64,000 nt of DNA from Botryosphaeria dothidea. Lineage: Eukaryota; Ascomycota; Dothideomycetes; Botryosphaeriales; Botryosphaeriaceae. The notes under the pieces were generated by a model. That model was not told where the DNA came from. It searched no databases and was given only the letters and a program-made list of their open reading frames with translations. The translations under genes and the position numbers were made by a program. The DNA lies in assembly GCA_011503125.2 (NCBI GenBank), contig WWBZ02000015.1, forward strand, positions 62,001 to 126,000, in the 5' to 3' direction. Below, piece by piece: positions 1 to 9,865 of this stretch. How positions within the stretch are numbered: position 1 is the stretch's first letter; the number at the start of each line of letters is the position of its first letter.

Positions 1-1435
1 TTGCAAAACCGCTTCCGAGTATAGAATACCGATAGCAACATAGGGTTGGAATTTTGTGTATATATGTCGAAAATCAGAGAGAAGTGATAAGACCTATTGT
101 AAAGTGGTAGAACTACGTCATATTGCCCAACTTGAATCATTCGACTTTTACCCACATTCAACTTTTGTCCACACATCCTTTACAACTCTTGTAGTATTCA
201 TACACCCCGTCGGCCTTCGCGGGCCATAGGGATAAAATTGCTAAATCTACGCTAAACTACATTAGGATCCCGGTTCATCTAAGGCCCACACACTAGATAG
301 AAGTCGCTATCCTTCTTAGAACGAGCGTGATTAATATAGAAAAGAATAGATAGGAAAGAAAATAAACGTTAAAGCTAAGACTATTAAACGTGAAAAGAGA
401 GATAGGGGCGGAGTTAACTACTTAAACCCTTTTGTGATGGTTCAACCCCAGGGTGAGCGCTGAAGAGTTGGATTCCGTCTACACGAAGGTCAAGCTGGGG
501 AGGAAAGGATACGCGTCCCCAGCGACTCTATATAAGCGAATACTAGCGCTACACGTGATCGCCGCGGATCCTCCAAGGCACCATCATGGGTATAAACCAT
601 AACACCTTTGTACTAGGTCTTATCGAGACTAATTCCCGAGTGTTATTAGTCCCTATATTAGCGTGATAAATCCGTAGTTAGTAGAAAGATAGATAATTAA
701 GTAGCTATTATAGTTTCCTAGTCTCTAGTTGTATTAAGCCTTCTAGTAGCTAATGTAACGGAGTGCCTTCTACTACACGACTTCGGAGTCGTCGGGTAGG
801 AGTTGGGTAACCGAAGGGTTTACCTTGAGGACAAGAGTGGTAAGGTTGATGATGATGATGATGATGAATTCATAGACCGTCCCAGCCGCCGAAGGCAGCT
901 ATGCGGCATGCAGCCGGCTCCTCTACACCTGCTAGGCCCGTTTAGGCCTAAGCGAGACAGCGGAGCCTGGCCTACTCTCTATCTATTCTGCGTATCTCTA
1001 CATGTCTCTTGGCGCTACAGCTTCCCGCAGCGCCAATAATCTCCATAAACTATCCCGTCTTCCTCCAGTGTCAAGCTTCATGCTGTGTGCGCGATGTCGC
1101 TCCGAATTGCCCAAGGAGCTTGGTTGCCATCATGAACTTTGCTGCTGCTATTGCTGTGCTGCGCTGGCTCAGCAGCTTCCTCAGGTCCGCTGTCCAGCAT
1201 CTCCGCCCCCTCTCGTCCGGCACACGGAAGGTGAGTCTTAGCCCCTCCTGAGTGGTAAGGACAAGCGAGATGAGAAGTGGATAGTCACGTGGGGACTTGG
1301 GAATGCACGTGATAAAGACTCGTTACTAGCAATGAGTGAGATTGCTACTTTGAGTTGATTACGAAGGGTTAAGTATCTAGCTAAGTGAGTGTGCTTATAT
1401 ACTATAGGAGAGCTCTATCAATCTGGTGAAGCCCT
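1..1435. other. Gene-free stretch, no supported gene
   Basis: No reading frame here has a recognisable domain. The short GC-rich frames between about 0.8 and 1.25 kb start at non-ATG codons, overlap each other and have no protein-like motif. The only clear local structure is a (GAT)n microsatellite at 848-867. The first 700 bases are moderately AT-rich and unremarkable. Confidence 0.5.
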
Positions 1436-1449
1436 TATGAGCCGGGCTC

Positions 1450-1510
1450 TTGAGGGCTCACTTAGGAGCCCATTTATTGAGGGCTCGCGGAGCCCTTTTC
1501 TTGAGGGCTC
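1450..1510. repeat. Three spaced copies of TTGAGGGCTC
   Basis: The 10-mer TTGAGGGCTC occurs at 1450-1459, 1477-1486 and 1501-1510. The inverse core GGAGCCC lies between the copies near 1465-1471 and 1490-1496, so the block can fold into alternative short hairpins. Such arrays are seen in subterminal regions of fungal DNA transposons, but no transposase or terminal inverted repeat is visible nearby, so function is unassigned. Confidence 0.45.
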
Positions 1511-1804
1511 GCCGCGGGGCGCACGTGCTCCGGGCGCTCGGGCCTTCTTTGCTTCCTGGCGGGGCGAGCGGCGGTTTCCCGTTCGCCTGCTTTGCTATCA
1601 CCAGCGCCTTGTCTGATTACTGTGCCTCTGAGGTCTGTAGATGCTGTATGGACTGGGGTTCGTAACACCCGACGGCTTAATAGTAATATATAAAGAAAGG
1701 AAGAGTAGTTTTAAGAAGGAGAATTTACTAGTATTTTGGCTCTTTCTTCTCTATAGAGAGGGCAGCGGAGTAGGAGGTGTTGAAGGGTTTGAGCGAGAGC
1801 TCTA

Positions 1805-2486
1805 GTGCATGTACACCGGTTACCTGTTGTTTATTAAACCGGTAAAGGTAGGACTTGAAGTATCCGTGTCCTAGCTTTAGCTGGTAGTAGGCTGAGGCGG
1901 TCTCCCGTTTTGTAGAGGGGATACGGAGCCTTTTACCTATTTTCCAGCTGTACGTACATGCGTAGGATTGGGGATTACGGGCTCAAGCCTCTTTCTTATA
2001 CTTGTTCAGTCGTTCTAGCCACTCGTTCTTAACTATTAACTTAATCTTGATCCTAATAAGAGCAAGACTAGTTTGATTATCTTGAGGAGTGGCTATTGCG
2101 GCTAGTTTAGCTAAAGCGTCGGCCTTTTCGTTCCCGAAAATATCCGTGTGTCCAGGGACCCAGTTGATGGAGATTTTATTCCCCTTTTTCTTGGCTATCT
2201 GGCTCGCCTGAAGGGCCCTAAGCTGCCATTGCTGGCCAGGGTTGCATGAGGGTGTTTGTAGCCTATACAGCGCGGCCTGGTTATCCGCAAAGATTCTGAC
2301 ATCAAGTCCGGTGCCGGCCACCTGGCTAGCATACTCGAGAGCCTTTGTAATGCCTTCGAGCTCCCCGTTGTACACTAATTGGCCGTAGCCAATATTGTAG
2401 GTGTATTGGTAGGTAATCTTCGGGGTAGGCTGGCTATAGTCTATAGCTATACCTCCTACGCCTATACCCTTTCCGACCTGCAGCAC
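1805..2486 (-). pseudogene. LINE ORF2 fragment: RNase H domain and start of C-terminal region
   Basis: A fragment of a Tad-like non-LTR retrotransposon ORF2. The 167-residue frame has the RNase H landmarks in order: an Asp in the first strand (GGIAIDYS), the Glu (NGELEGITKAL), the Asp (IFADNQAAL) and the last motif WVPGHTDIFGNEKADALAK. After a TAG at 1983-1985 the same frame continues into ASAYYQLKLGHGYFKSYLYR, which matches the equivalent ASAFYQLKIGHGYFRSYLFR of the LINE at 9.9-13.9 kb, so the two belong to related families. Reverse transcriptase and endonuclease are missing, and both ends stop abruptly in unrelated sequence. The fragment is lightly mutated compared with the 14-45 kb block. 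RNase H identity is firm; whether the piece arose by truncation or deletion is not known. Confidence 0.85.
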
Positions 2487-2836
2487 TAATGTGCCGGTAG
2501 TGGAGAGCGTTGAACGTTTGGCGGTGTTGGATCGCAGCGAGAGGACACACCCGAAGCTAAAAGCACCGCCGCCACCGTTTCACAAACTGCTCACGTTAGA
2601 GGAGATAGGGCAAGCGAAGGAACAAGACAAACCGGGATCGGATGGGGCATGTTTGCAGAAGAATGCGCGAGCTGAAGTTGCGGCTCAAAGCAGCGCGGGA
2701 GGAAGTTGTCCACTTGTTCAGCCTTGAGCGTTGAAGGCTACAATTTGCGCTCGGGACATAGCTATAGAGTGCTTGGGCACTCAGGTTGGAAATATGATAT
2801 CGTTTAGCAGAAGGCCGGTGAAGCACTCTCTGCATG
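2487..2836. other. Unassigned stretch between LINE fragment and solo LTR
   Basis: No gene is supported. One plus-strand frame reads as a short charged, possibly coiled-coil segment near 2650-2730 (MRELKLRLKAAREEV), which could be the tail of a lost transposon ORF, but it has no start and no recognisable domain. Confidence 0.35.
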
Positions 2837-3093
2837 TGTCGGATTTGGTGGTGAAGAGTGTGAGGTCAGAAAAGAGAGTAGATTCTGCCTGTCTCTTGAG
2901 GGACAGGTGAGTAGGTCTGCTTATATACATGAATGAGAGCATAGCATAACCGAGGGAGTGTAGATATCCGAGGAAGTGTTGATCCGAGGAAGTGTTGATC
3001 CGAGGAAGTTGGGCATGATTGATGCCTTCCATGTTTCCGTGAGAAGATTCGAGAAATGAGTGATACCTGAGGTAGTAAGGAAATAGTCTGACA
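2837..3093 (-). mobile_element. Solo LTR (257 bp) with perfect 5-bp target duplication
   Basis: The sequence runs from TGTCGG to CTGACA and is flanked on both sides by GCATG (2832-2836 and 3094-3098), the signature of an LTR-retrotransposon insertion later reduced to a solo LTR. Read on the minus strand it has a TATA-like promoter (ATGTATATAAGC), and it is homologous over its length to the LTR at 13933-14172. A 16-bp tandem unit, CCGAGGAAGTGTTGAT, is repeated two and a half times at 2968-3010. The parent element's class cannot be told from the LTR alone. Confidence 0.85.
2968..3010 (-). repeat. Tandem 16-bp repeat inside the solo LTR
   Basis: CCGAGGAAGTGTTGAT occurs at 2968-2983 and 2984-2999, followed by a partial copy to about 3010. 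The related LTR at 13.9 kb lacks the expansion, so it arose in this copy or its subfamily. It lies upstream of the LTR TATA box and could affect LTR promoter activity, which is inference. Confidence 0.7.
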
Positions 3094-3424
3094 GCATGCG
3101 AGGTCTAATTGAATAGGAATTTGATGCTGGCGATACCTTTACATAGATAAAGCCCCGTAAAGTTAGGAAACGTTATCCCAGTTTATTGGTAAGCGAGGAC
3201 TTTGCAGTCTGTGGTAGTGCTCATTCAGCCGCCGCCACTTATTTAGTCATGCCGTCATCACTACTGCTGTGTAACACTTACCCCTCCATCATGGGTTCAG
3301 CCTCGCTCCCATCTCCATTCATGAAAGAAAATACACCAGACCCCTCACTCGAACGCTTTACGATTTAGTTCGGTCAACCAGTTACGTTTAAGCTCCGTGG
3401 CTACCTCGAACATCGTCACCAGAA

Positions 3425-5605
3425 ATGGACTCGGCACGCGGCTCGCCCGAGCATATCCCAGCGCCCCAATCTCCCAGTCGAAAATCCCATTCTTGTAACT
3501 ATTGCGTGGAAATCATTCAACAGCTGATGCAACCGCCTATGGAAGAGGTGTATGAGGATCAACACGGCCGTTCGGCGCGATTAGACCTGGGCCTTGGCTG
3601 GCTCGACTCTGTTATTGCGAACACCCATTGCTCGCTTTGTCGCCTCATCCAGAGAGTATACGAACAAACCCGGCCCGACGGCTGGGCTGAGATCGAGAGC
3701 ATCTATTGCCAAGCCCATATTTTAACACGATTGACGGACTCTAATATGTCGAGAGATTGGAAAGTTAACCTGGACTTCTTCTACCGGAAGGGACCTGACA
3801 TAGAGGGCACTCTTATCAAAAGCAAGTGGCAACCTGCGATCCAACTCGTTGCAGACGATGCCTCTCTTCTTGAACTCAGAGAGGATGCTTTCCAGCTCGG
3901 CTGTGTTATATCATCTACATATCCAGACCCCGAATTTCTCCGCATTTGCACGGAAAGATGCCTGAATTCGCATGGCGATACTTGCGAGAAGCCAGATCGG
4001 CTTATTCTCGCCACTGAAGGCTCACTACCATTCAACATGCGTTTCATCGATATTAAGGAGCACCGAGTCTGTCTAGCTCCTCCATCTTGTTCCTATGCGA
4101 TCCTCTCCTATGTCTGGGGCCAAGGCAATTTCCTGAGGATGACCAAGGCGAATTGTGATGACCTCATGACCGAGGGAATCCTACAGAAGCTCAAGGTGCC
4201 TCAAACAATTTCCGATGCAATGCAGGTTGCGAAGGCAGTTGGATTCAGGTACCTTTGGGTTGACGCCGTTTGCATTTTACAGGACGACGAAACGGAGAAG
4301 GTATCTCAAATAGAGAAGATGGACAAGATCTACTCAAAAGCAGCGCTTACCATTGTAGCCTTTTTCCAGAGCGGTGCAGACGATGGTCTGTGGCCTCGCG
4401 GTGAGCAGGTGGTAGAGGATATCTGTGGCCTGAGGTTTATTGGGACAGCCCCTGGGCTTGAGGATCTTCTTCAGTACAGCCCGTGGCAGAAACGGGGTTG
4501 GACGTTTCAAGAACTTGTCCTTTCTCGGCGCGTCCTCTTCTTTGCTGAATGTCAGACCTACTTCCAGTGCGAATATGCTACATTCGCCCAGGATCAGGTC
4601 TATCAAGTTGGTGTCGATGGTCAGAAAGACATGGAAGTCCCTAATCACTATGACACACCTCGCAACGTCCTTGGTGTGGACAAGGAAATATCGATATGGC
4701 GCAACCTCATCTCAGGTTACACGGGAAGAACACTCAGTTTCGAATCAGATGGACTAAATGCAGTTTCTGGCGTAGCCCAGCAACATGCCAGAAAGTTGAA
4801 AGACGGTCTTATCTGTGGTCTGCTTGTATCAACCGTGTTCGAAGCCGGCCTCATGTGGCACGCGGCAGGACCACTTCGCCGTCGCGCACACTTCCCATCC
4901 TGGTCGTGGGTTGGTTGGGTTGGTCAAGTGCAATTCGAAAGTTTGGAAGAGGACATCAAGGCTGGGGATTTCCGTATCGTTCAGGAATGGTCTTTGGAAT
5001 ACGCTGGAGGCATCTTACGCAGTACAGACCTGAACTTCCCTTTGGCGCCCGGCAGTCTTTGCTCTCGCGCTTCTCCCGAAGCCTCGAAACAGGCAAATGA
5101 ACTTCTCCCGAGCATTCAAACCGGCATTCTATGCTTCACAACTATGTCGGCCACGTTCCAACTTGACCACATCTGTTGGACTCAGCTCCTATACACCAAC
5201 GACGGAAACCGTAAGCACTGTGGGCTTTACAAGATAGTTGACAAGGGCGTTTGGATTGGGAGCGTCCATTTAACCCACATGATGCTAACGAGCATAAGTC
5301 GGGGGTATGGAACGCTACAAGAGTTTATCGTCTTGTCTGGCGATAGTGGCTGGTTTTCTCGTTATGAAGTACCCCAGCCGGGCGAAGACTTCTACCGGCG
5401 TCCCACTAAGAAAGATATGCTTGGGATCCAGACTGTTCCCCTTTACTCGGAAGAACTGCTTGAGAAGGGAAAAGAGGAGGTGTATAATATTATGCTTATT
5501 GTAAGGGAGCCGGATGGTATCGCGTATAGGGCAGGAATAGGGGCTATTAACAGGAGTGCATTTGAGCAATCGGACTGGATGATGCGAGACATACGCCTGG
5601 GGTAA
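3425..5605 (+). CDS. HET-domain protein (heterokaryon incompatibility family), intronless
   Basis: An uninterrupted 726-residue frame. HET domains occur in fungal proteins that trigger cell death when incompatible hyphae fuse, and more broadly in NLR-like immunity; the partner here is unknown. The HET core spans about residues 222-375. It begins with SYAILSYVWG, continues through ISDAMQVAKAVGFRYLWVDA, CILQDD and KIYSKAALTIVAF, and closes with RGWTFQELVLSRRVLFF followed by YFQCE. The N-terminal 100 residues carry paired cysteines (SCNYC, CSLC) common in this family. No transmembrane segment, NACHT or ankyrin repeats are seen, so it is a stand-alone HET protein. The start was chosen as the first ATG of the frame, in good context (CACCAGAAATGG). 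Many CA and TG dinucleotides remain and there is no internal stop, so it has escaped RIP despite transposons on both sides. Confidence 0.92.
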   Translation: MDSARGSPEHIPAPQSPSRKSHSCNYCVEIIQQLMQPPMEEVYEDQHGRSARLDLGLGWLDSVIANTHCSLCRLIQRVYEQTRPDGWAEIESIYCQAHILTRLTDSNMSRDWKVNLDFFYRKGPDIEGTLIKSKWQPAIQLVADDASLLELREDAFQLGCVISSTYPDPEFLRICTERCLNSHGDTCEKPDRLILATEGSLPFNMRFIDIKEHRVCLAPPSCSYAILSYVWGQGNFLRMTKANCDDLMTEGILQKLKVPQTISDAMQVAKAVGFRYLWVDAVCILQDDETEKVSQIEKMDKIYSKAALTIVAFFQSGADDGLWPRGEQVVEDICGLRFIGTAPGLEDLLQYSPWQKRGWTFQELVLSRRVLFFAECQTYFQCEYATFAQDQVYQVGVDGQKDMEVPNHYDTPRNVLGVDKEISIWRNLISGYTGRTLSFESDGLNAVSGVAQQHARKLKDGLICGLLVSTVFEAGLMWHAAGPLRRRAHFPSWSWVGWVGQVQFESLEEDIKAGDFRIVQEWSLEYAGGILRSTDLNFPLAPGSLCSRASPEASKQANELLPSIQTGILCFTTMSATFQLDHICWTQLLYTNDGNRKHCGLYKIVDKGVWIGSVHLTHMMLTSISRGYGTLQEFIVLSGDSGWFSRYEVPQPGEDFYRRPTKKDMLGIQTVPLYSEELLEKGKEEVYNIMLIVREPDGIAYRAGIGAINRSAFEQSDWMMRDIRLG

Positions 5606-6347
5606 CATGTCACGATCTGACATGCGGGAACGCTGGGTAGTTAGAGTGCACTTGGTAAAACGAGGTTGGAAAAAGTAACTACAAGGACTAGGGCAAGCGA
5701 GGAGGACTTAATACACGAATTTCGCCTAGTACAAGAGTCCCACGTGGATCCCAGTGGGATTCACGGTTGAAACTTATTATTTAAAAGAAGTTAACTATAC
5801 TAGTTAAAGCTATCTAAGGAGTGTAATAGGAGAGAGGTTATATAATCTAGTAGTTTACTCTAGGTGCTCTATAGTTCTAGTAGGTAGTCTATTATAGAGT
5901 AGGTAATCCGTAGAGTACCTCTTATTACTCCCGTTACTCTGTCCTTTTAGGGTCCGTGCGTAGTAGGAGTAATAAGAGCACCCTCTTGACGTTACGTGGG
6001 GACTCGTAACCCACATAGGTCCTTTCTACGCCACGACTATGCCCCCTACTTTCTCCTTATCCTGTGCTTTTCTAACCCTGGGAAGGCTGTGCCGTAACAC
6101 CTGTTTTGAGGAGTCTCGCTAGCGGTCGGCTGTACCACCCTCCTATAAGCGCAGTTTGGAGCGCCACCCACGTCATTATTACGTAAATAGACGGACATTG
6201 AACCATTACAGCGGCAAATTATATTACCCGCGGCTGATCTTTTAGCATCTGACAGGATGTACGGTCTTCGATGTTCCCATACATTAAACTAACTATAATT
6301 TCTAGATTATCCCTCTACTACTTAGCGTAGAATAAGACTGTTTCTAC
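5606..6347. other. Intergenic region, no gene seen
   Basis: No frame with protein-like content. It holds AT-rich stretches (5760-5960) and would contain the terminator of the HET gene and the promoter of the downstream gene, but no sharp signal stands out. Confidence 0.5.
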
Positions 6348-7557
6348 ATGACTAAGTTAACTACAATATTGGCGAATCCAAGGAAACGTCACGTCTTACC
6401 GCTATGTGGCACCAGCGAATCCGATAGCGATGGTAGCCAGAACGGCAAAGACAATATTTACTCCTCTAAGATCCAAGTCGAACAATCTGATACTAGAGAT
6501 GAGGTCTCTTCGCATCTGCCCAGTCTAGTACCACGATCGGAGACCGACAGCTGGAGGGACTGCGTCTTTCGTACGGCACAAAATGCTGGATTCAATTCCG
6601 AAACCGTCCTAAAGGCTTTCCTAAATGCGCCGAACGACCAACCGACCGTAAAAGTACTCAGGGTACTCCAATGTATTTGTGAGGTGGCCAATTCACGGTT
6701 GCTTCTTCAGATTAAGACGCGGCTCCAGGCTGATTCAGCAACATCAACATCCACAATAGCACCAGCCACGGTGGATTCCGGCGAAGATATCTGTAGTCTA
6801 GTGCACCTCCACCAAGATATCAACAATTTACGTACTATTTCGTGGACTGCACAGTACGAGCTCGCTCTCCATCAGCTAGTGTACTACCAACAGTTTGAGA
6901 CTGTGGTCAGGAGGAGGAGCACTGAGATGAAGAAGGAGACAAATGAGCGGAGGAATCGCAAGAAACGGCTCGCAATCCAAAGTACAGCCACCAAGTTGGT
7001 CAATGCGTTAGAACCGCTACGTCCGGTTCAAGCCCACGCCTTGGTAAAAGAGGAAATCATCTCACTCATGGTAGACCGGGGCAGCAGCGAGTCTGTAGCA
7101 AAGGATGATTTGGAGCTATATCTCAACCGGGGGAAAACGATTCATCTTCTGTTTGGCTCAGCCAGCGTGGGTTTACTCGCGTTTTTCCCCCTCTATGAGA
7201 TTGAGGACAGGCAGCCATCTCTCGACCTCCTTTCGTGCATTTCAGGCGATGTGCCGCAGTCTGTTCAGAAGGAGTTGGCTCGGCCGATCACTGCGTCGTG
7301 ATAGGCATTCCTACCCCAACCGCCCTTATTGAGTGCTAACGCACGGCAGTCTACTCCAGCTGAATCTCACTCTGTCCACATATTTCGGATGCCAGCTCTT
7401 CGTTGCCCGCCCCGAACTCAAGGGTTGGAGTGAGGGCGGAAAGCACCCTAGCGTAGCTTCTGCATTGTCTCTAAAAGCTATGTCGGAAGAGGAAGTGGCT
7501 TCAGTTAAACCTACTGAAGTGGCGCAGATTTTCACATCGATGAATCACTCGGTGTGA
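6348..7557 (+). CDS. Unknown protein, about 385 aa, with one predicted 52-nt intron (7298-7349)
   Basis: The first exon (6348-7297) reads MTKLTTILANPRKRH and stays open until a TGA that overlaps a possible GT splice donor. A branch site TGCTAAC (7334-7340) and a CAG acceptor (7347-7349) follow. Removing 7298-7349 keeps the frame, turns the stop into a Ser codon and adds 68 residues ending MNHSV. Without splicing the protein is 317 aa. Visible features are a Ser/Asp/Glu-rich acidic N-terminus (about residues 20-70), a central Leu-rich helical part, a strongly basic helix near residues 190-215 (KKETNERRNRKKRLA) and an Asp/Glu-rich helix in the last 25 residues. I recognise no domain. Codon use and CA/TG content look normal for a functional gene, and it sits between the HET gene and a LINE insertion. 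The splice donor (GTGATA) is weaker than the usual GTANGT, so the intron is likely but not certain. Confidence 0.6.
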
Positions 7558-7610
7558 AACAAGGCTTAAAATCAATAGGGGTAACATTGGATGGTATCAG
7601 CGTTGTGGAT

Positions 7611-7636
7611 GGTAGAATGTTTTCCAACATTCTATC
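7611..7636 (+). other. Hairpin downstream of the unknown gene
   Basis: TAGAATGTT (7613-7621) and AACATTCTA (7626-7634) form a perfect 9-bp stem around the loop TTCC, extended by a G-U and a G-C pair. It begins about 55 nt after the stop codon of the spliced gene, so it may lie in its 3' UTR. Regulatory role unknown. Confidence 0.4.
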
Positions 7637-7988
7637 GCTAGTAATAGCTACATCAGAATGACTTCGTGGCTGATCTAGAATTTTCGTCTAATCAACTCTA
7701 CAAAACTACTATCTAAGATCGGTTTAAGGGCATAGAACACTAAGACTGGCAGATTTAACTGAAATAAGAGGCCATGGCCCGGCTAAATTCTCTATGGAGA
7801 CGTGATGCTGCAATATCGCATCCCGTAGCCGCTTTAAGATCACTGCAATGTGACCATGTTGAAATCTGATGGTTCAGGAATGAGTGATGAGATTCTTGGC
7901 GAAGAGAGAAGGGGGGCTAGGGAGGCGCTAAGCTGAAACTACGCTAAGAAAGCTAAATACACGTGATTCCTACACTTCCTCTACAATT
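7637..7988. other. Intergenic region, no gene seen
   Basis: No coding signal. This is the pre-insertion sequence to the left of the LINE insert at 8004-9226; it ends in the AAGACAGCTACATCA target site. Confidence 0.5.
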
Positions 7989-8003
7989 AAGACAGCTACA
8001 TCA
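7989..8003 (+). repeat. Left target-site duplication of the LINE insert
   Basis: AAGACAGCTACATCA is repeated exactly at 9227-9241. A perfect 15-bp direct repeat is the product expected from target-primed reverse transcription and fixes both edges of the insertion. Confidence 0.85.
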
Positions 8004-9226
8004 CAGAGAGATGCGAGAGGCCGGAGCTACTCCCCTTAAAGTACCAAGACACCCCGGATAGGATTCTACAGGGAAAAGTAGTAGGCCTAGCCGCCTTTAA
8101 CCGCCTCTGCGACCTCGACCCTCCAGGCACGCTCTATATCTACTCGGATGGCTCTGGGATACAGGGTAAGACTGGATGGGCCTTTGTGGCCTACAAGGGC
8201 CCCACCTGGGTCCACCAGAACAGCGGCTCTCTCCCTAAGGCTGAGGTCTTTGACGCGGAAGCCCGAGGAGCGGCAGAAGGCTTACAGTGGGCCCGAGAGG
8301 AGTGTCAAAAAGGCCGACGCCCCCCAAAGGTGGTTCTCTGCATTGATAACACCCCCGTCATTCGAGGGATAGAGGGACACACTCCCTTAAGCTCACAAGG
8401 ATACTTCCAGTCCATCAAGTCCAATCAGCGCTGGCTTGAAGTCTTTCTTGTCAAACTAGAGACCCGCTGGACCCCTGGCCATGTTGGCATCCTAGGGAAT
8501 GAAGCAGCCGACCAGTTAGCGAAGAAGGCAACCCTGCTCACAAGAGAGGAACAACAGCTAGCCACAGTCTCGTGGGCTAGAAGGCAGAACTGGCAGGAGC
8601 GGAAGCAGATGTTTGCAGACTGGTGGGCAAAGAACTGCCCCCCCTCGTACCAACACCTCGACCTTGCAGTAGGCAAAGGCAACCCGGAGCTCACCCTGAC
8701 AAGGCGCATGCTCCACAGGCTACTAGCTGAGAGGACAGGGCATGGCGACTTTGCCGAGTACCACCGACGCTTCAACCACGAGGATGCGGACACGCGCTGC
8801 GGCTGCGGGGAGGAGAAGAGCCAGTGGCACTTTATTAGCTGCCGGCGAGCGGCAGGCTGGAAGCACCCAAGGCCCCCTAGGGACGTAGGAAAGATACAGA
8901 ACATCCTTGGCCCCCGCGGATGGCTCCTCTTCAAGAGCCTAGTAGAGGAGACAGGGGTGTATGAGAAAGCACGCGGCGAGTCTCTAGCAGCCGTTCGGAA
9001 CACGTAGGCGTTTAAAGGCAATATGGGTAGCGTTCACACAACACCATAAGCTAAGGCCCTATGGGGGGTTAGGCAGGCACTGATTGGCCAAATGGGCCGG
9101 AGCGGAGGATTTCATCTGTCCGACGGAAAGGTGGCCACTCCGCCCCTCGCTAAGCCTCAATGGGAGGCAGCTACACTAGCATCAGACGAGGTTAATGCAA
9201 TCATCATCAACAACAACAACAACAAC
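8004..9226 (+). mobile_element. 5'-truncated LINE insertion, un-RIPed, (CAA)n tail
   Basis: The 1,223-bp insert lies between perfect 15-bp target duplications. It retains only the 3' part of a non-LTR retrotransposon: RNase H, C-terminal zinc-binding region and about 200 bp of 3' UTR, ending in a (CAA)n tail near 9208-9228. The 5' end is cut, as is usual when reverse transcription stops early. It is GC-rich with abundant CA and TG, unlike the LINE at 9.9 kb, so it belongs to a different family and shows little or no RIP. Confidence 0.85.
8006..9007 (+). pseudogene. LINE ORF2 C-terminal part: RNase H and Cys/His region
   Basis: An open frame of about 333 codons without its own start, continuing from the truncated 5' edge of the insert. 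RNase H residues appear in order: Asp in YIYSDGSG (8147), Glu in FDAEARGAAEGLQWA, Asp in CIDNTPVIRG, and TPGHVGILGNEAADQLAK. Behind them come a basic helical segment and a conserved tail, LTRRMLHRLLAERTGHGDF, with CGCGEEKSQWHFISC, which looks like the Cys/His-containing C-terminus of Tad-type LINEs. The frame has no internal stop and ends in TAG at 9005-9007. It lacks reverse transcriptase and endonuclease, so it cannot act autonomously. RNase H identity is certain; clade assignment is inference. Confidence 0.85.
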
Positions 9227-9241
9227 AAGACAGCTACATCA
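9227..9241 (+). repeat. Right target-site duplication of the LINE insert
   Basis: Identical to 7989-8003. It follows directly on the (CAA)n tail, so the tail marks the true 3' end of the element. Confidence 0.85.
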
Positions 9242-9865
9242 TCAAAGACAATACCCCCTAGAAAAAGTAAGAAAAGAAAGGAGACAGACAACCCCACAGG
9301 ACTGGCGGTTGATTGGCCAAGAAAGGATGCGATGAGCTTGCATCCGCCTGAAAAGTGTAGAATAGTAGTCCAGGATGTGTCTCAGGTGAGTCCAAGTGCA
9401 TTCCACTCTCCAGCAGCCCTGTCACCCTTCGACTTCTTTGTTAAGCACTGCATGCCTCCTTCAAATTCCCAGAGAGCCAGTTCCTATCCTTGGCCGTGGC
9501 CAAGTTGTTGCACTTCTCGAGGTCGGCTTGAAGGGTGATTCTACAGACACAGTCCTTGCGGACTTTCGCGCTGGTGCAGGCCGTGATTCTGTCGCATGCT
9601 TGGCAGGCTTCCTCCACCGGAGAGCCAGGCGAGGGGTTGTCGCATTCGTCATTATCGAGTAGCTCGGTCGCACGTTCTAAGAATTCGCGAATCGAGTTGA
9701 CTACCATGTGTTGTCACGTCAGCTACAAAGGTTCTATGGTGAACGGAAATGATAGATTCGGCTAGGAAACCGCGAGACTATTGGTGTAATTGACTAGGCG
9801 AGTAAAGAAAAAGACGAGATTGGCCTTACTTATTTCCACAGGCGAGGATGGCTTCGAATCGGTGG
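9242..9865. other. Region between two LINEs, including a doubtful small minus-strand ORF
   Basis: On the minus strand an ATG at 9707 opens an 88-residue frame ending at 9441 with eight or so cysteines (ACQACDR, DCVCR, LEKCNNLA). It has no signal peptide and no recognised domain, and may be one exon of a small gene or chance. The rest of the stretch shows no coding signal. Confidence 0.3.

Noticed and set aside
803..1668. Several overlapping GC-rich ORFs of 64-80 aa on both strands
   Set aside because: Most use non-ATG starts, overlap one another, and have no domain or protein-like composition; one is driven by the TTGAGGGCTC repeats.
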